A stretch of DNA of 8,458 bases from Candidatus Babeliales bacterium (GTDB taxonomy: Bacteria; Babelota; Babeliae; Babelales; JANWKD01), in assembly GCA_025451595.1 (NCBI GenBank), contig JANWKD010000059.1:1-8458 (forward strand). Reading direction: 5' to 3'. This document shows, in pieces, positions 7,385 to 8,458 of this stretch. The notes beneath the pieces were generated by a model. It did not search any database, was not told where the DNA came from, and saw only the letters and a list, made by a program, of their open reading frames with translations. The first letter of the stretch is position 1, and every line of letters begins with the position of its first letter. The position numbers and the translations under genes were made by a program.

Positions 7385-7995
7385 TAGAGTAATTCTTTAG
7401 AAGTAAAGGTAGGAAGCTGGTCTATAAGATGGCAATTTCGGCATCGCGCTTGGTAACTTTCCTGTGCCCCAATCATAATAATGGGATCATTAAACTTTGC
7501 CGGCAAACCATTTACCAGTCGCTGAGTATATTGTGCGTCTCTACCACAATTCATACAAATTGCCTTCAATTTTGTTACTTGATCTGCAATAGCAAGCAAT
7601 AAGGGCATGCAACCGAAAGGCACTCCTTTGAAATCAAGATCAAGCCCGGCAACAATTACTCGTTTTCCAGCATCAATGAGCTTGCATATTATATTGACAA
7701 TTTCAAGAGAAAAAAATTGGACCTCATCAATCCCAATTACGTTTGTAGTATCGGAAACATATGATGCTATTGCATGCGGGGAATCCAACGGTATTGCCTT
7801 TAGCTTGTGACCGTTGTGTGATACTAAATATTCGATGGTTGCTCTATCATCAAGCTCATGCTTGAAAACTAAGATATTTTGACGAGCAAGTTGGGATCGT
7901 TTTAAACGGCGAATCAATTCTTCAGATTTTCCCGAAAACATTGAACCACAAATTACTTCTAAGGATCCTTTTTTTGACGAATCGTGCATATTCAT
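7384..7995 (-). CDS. tdk: Thymidine kinase, type II
   Basis: The enzyme phosphorylates thymidine (and deoxyuridine) with ATP to give dTMP in the salvage pathway. The 203-residue protein has the type II (TK1-like) layout: P-loop GSMFSGKS (17-24); the DEVQFF segment with Asp90 and the probable catalytic base Glu91; AGLDLDFKGVPFG (116-128); a zinc ribbon with C147-x2-C150 and C185-x2-C188; and the lasso/substrate loop IGAQESYQARC around Tyr181. All key residues are present, so it should be active. A second in-frame ATG lies two codons in (7989). The Shine-Dalgarno sequence is weak (TAGGGT about 9-10 nt upstream). The gene is first in a probable operon with radA, overlapping it by one base, and is divergent from murA. 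The leader carries a terminator-like hairpin that could attenuate expression. Confidence 0.97.
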   Translation of the reverse strand: MNMHDSSKKGSLEVICGSMFSGKSEELIRRLKRSQLARQNILVFKHELDDRATIEYLVSHNGHKLKAIPLDSPHAIASYVSDTTNVIGIDEVQFFSLEIVNIICKLIDAGKRVIVAGLDLDFKGVPFGCMPLLLAIADQVTKLKAICMNCGRDAQYTQRLVNGLPAKFNDPIIMIGAQESYQARCRNCHLIDQLPTFTSKELL

Positions 7996-8040
7996 AATAA
8001 AATTACCCTAATAATAAAATCACATGTTTGAAAGTTCACC

Positions 8041-8078
8041 AAAAATTCTTGTCCTCTTTAAAAGTGCAGGCAAGAATT
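8041..8078 (-). terminator. Terminator-like hairpin in the tdk leader, possible attenuator
   Basis: On the minus strand AATTCTTG (8071-8078) pairs with CAAGAATT (8044-8051). CCT with AGG (one bulged base) and an inner CTTT/AAAG pairing strengthen the stem, and a run of five T follows directly, counting the last two stem bases. This is the form of an intrinsic terminator reading toward tdk. It stands about 50 bp before the tdk start, and no minus-strand gene lies upstream of it, so attenuation of tdk-radA is a reasonable reading. It does not resemble a named riboswitch that I know. Confidence 0.45.
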
Positions 8079-8106
8079 CAGTGCTGATGCCAAAGGCTCT
8101 TGAACA

Positions 8107-8135
8107 ATATTAATTTTTTTTATGCATTTGCTCAA
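8107..8135 (-). promoter_or_regulatory. Candidate promoter for tdk-radA
   Basis: On the minus strand TTGAGC (8130-8135) and TAATAT (8107-8112) are separated by 17 bp containing an A8 tract. Each box matches the sigma70 consensus at four of six positions. Transcription from here would pass through the leader hairpin before tdk. In such AT-rich DNA a match of this quality can arise by chance. Confidence 0.33.
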
Positions 8136-8225
8136 CTGAAATGATAATAATTTATTTTCAAGTTCTGCTTTCTATTTTTCTAATTTTTCATTATTCTCAT
8201 TGCATATTTTGAAAATGATAAATGA

Positions 8226-8458
8226 ATGAACATAACAATGAGTTATAGAATGGCAATAGAAAAAGAAATAGTGAACGACGTACCTATGCAGGCTAATTTT
8301 TCGCCCAATGCAGATCAACTCTTTGTCGATGGTTACATTAAAACTGAGCAATCGCTGAATTTACAAGGTGAATGTAGTTTAATTGGCGCCAAAAATGCAG
8401 TTTTGGTTATCATGGCTTCTCTTATTTTAGTAGAAGGAAAATCGATATTGACGAACGT
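8226..8458 (+). CDS. murA: UDP-N-acetylglucosamine 1-carboxyvinyltransferase MurA, N-terminal part
   Basis: MurA transfers enolpyruvate from PEP to UDP-GlcNAc, the first committed step of peptidoglycan synthesis in the cytoplasm. Only the first 77 codons are inside the window. The segment DQLFVDGYI, then LQGECSLIGAKNAVLVIMAS and LVEGKSILTN, matches the start of the family (E. coli: L-x-G-E-V-x-I-S-GAKNAALPIL). The conserved Lys-Asn pair of the PEP/UDP-GlcNAc site is K56-N57 when counted from the ATG at 8226. Family members usually start only a few residues before this homology. The longest frame adds about 30 residues, and ATGs at 8238, 8250 and 8286 are alternatives. None has a strong Shine-Dalgarno sequence, so the start is uncertain. 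EPSP synthase (AroA) shares the fold but lacks the GAKNA motif, so MurA is favoured. The gene is divergent from tdk. Confidence 0.85.
   Translation, partial: MNITMSYRMAIEKEIVNDVPMQANFSPNADQLFVDGYIKTEQSLNLQGECSLIGAKNAVLVIMASLILVEGKSILTN

Larger units (their letters stand above)
7996..8225. other. Divergent tdk-murA intergenic region (about 230 bp)
   Basis: This is the longest non-coding stretch in the window and is very AT-rich, especially at 8105-8225. I see no small gene with a convincing start and ribosome binding site. It holds a hairpin with a T-run facing tdk (8041-8078), a candidate tdk promoter (8107-8135) and, less convincingly, a possible murA -10 (TCTAAT at 8179-8184). Confidence 0.6.

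Noticed and set aside
8156..8184. Possible murA promoter: TTTCAA, 17 bp, TCTAAT
   Set aside because: The -10 box is good but the -35 box matches at only three positions, and the region is so AT-rich that such matches are expected by chance.

Overview
The window is an AT-rich bacterial segment with six complete or nearly complete protein genes and one partial gene. No rRNA, tRNA, CRISPR array, transposase or phage gene is visible. Three genes are clearly recognisable: thymidine kinase (tdk), radA and the start of murA. The other four encode membrane or exported proteins: a large CPBP-type membrane protease, a small secreted protein beside it, and two exported proteins of unknown function at the left end. 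Low GC, a salvage-type thymidine kinase, an ordinary Gram-negative-like peptidoglycan gene and several orphan secreted helical proteins together suggest a host-associated bacterium with a reduced genome. The style resembles candidate phylum Dependentiae (TM6). That placement is an inference from general features and not from a marker gene.

Layout. Positions 1-487 (+) hold the 3' part of a gene for a small acidic secreted protein. A perfect 30-bp palindrome follows at 501-530. Positions 546-2300 (+) encode a 584-residue, cysteine-containing exported protein that I do not recognise. It converges on the next gene with only 15 bp between the stop codons. Positions 2316-5666 (-) encode a membrane protein of about 1116 residues, made of two copies of the same unit (membrane anchor, extracytoplasmic domain, multi-pass membrane domain). 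The first copy keeps the full CPBP/CAAX-protease active-site motifs and the second has lost them. Directly upstream on the same strand, 5696-5974 encodes a 92-residue secreted protein. A good sigma70-like promoter (6019-6046) lies just past the radA stop and probably drives this pair.

Positions 6053-7384 (-) are radA and 7384-7995 (-) are tdk. They overlap by one base (TAATG) and are probably translationally coupled. A leader of about 230 bp (7996-8225) separates tdk from murA, which is divergent (8226 to the window end, +). This leader holds a terminator-like hairpin oriented to act on tdk transcription, with a candidate promoter just upstream of it.

The most interesting feature is the tandem CPBP protein with one active and one degenerate half and its small secreted co-transcribed partner. 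The tdk-radA-murA part is ordinary housekeeping content in a somewhat unusual arrangement. I see no clear evidence of a complete new multi-gene system.
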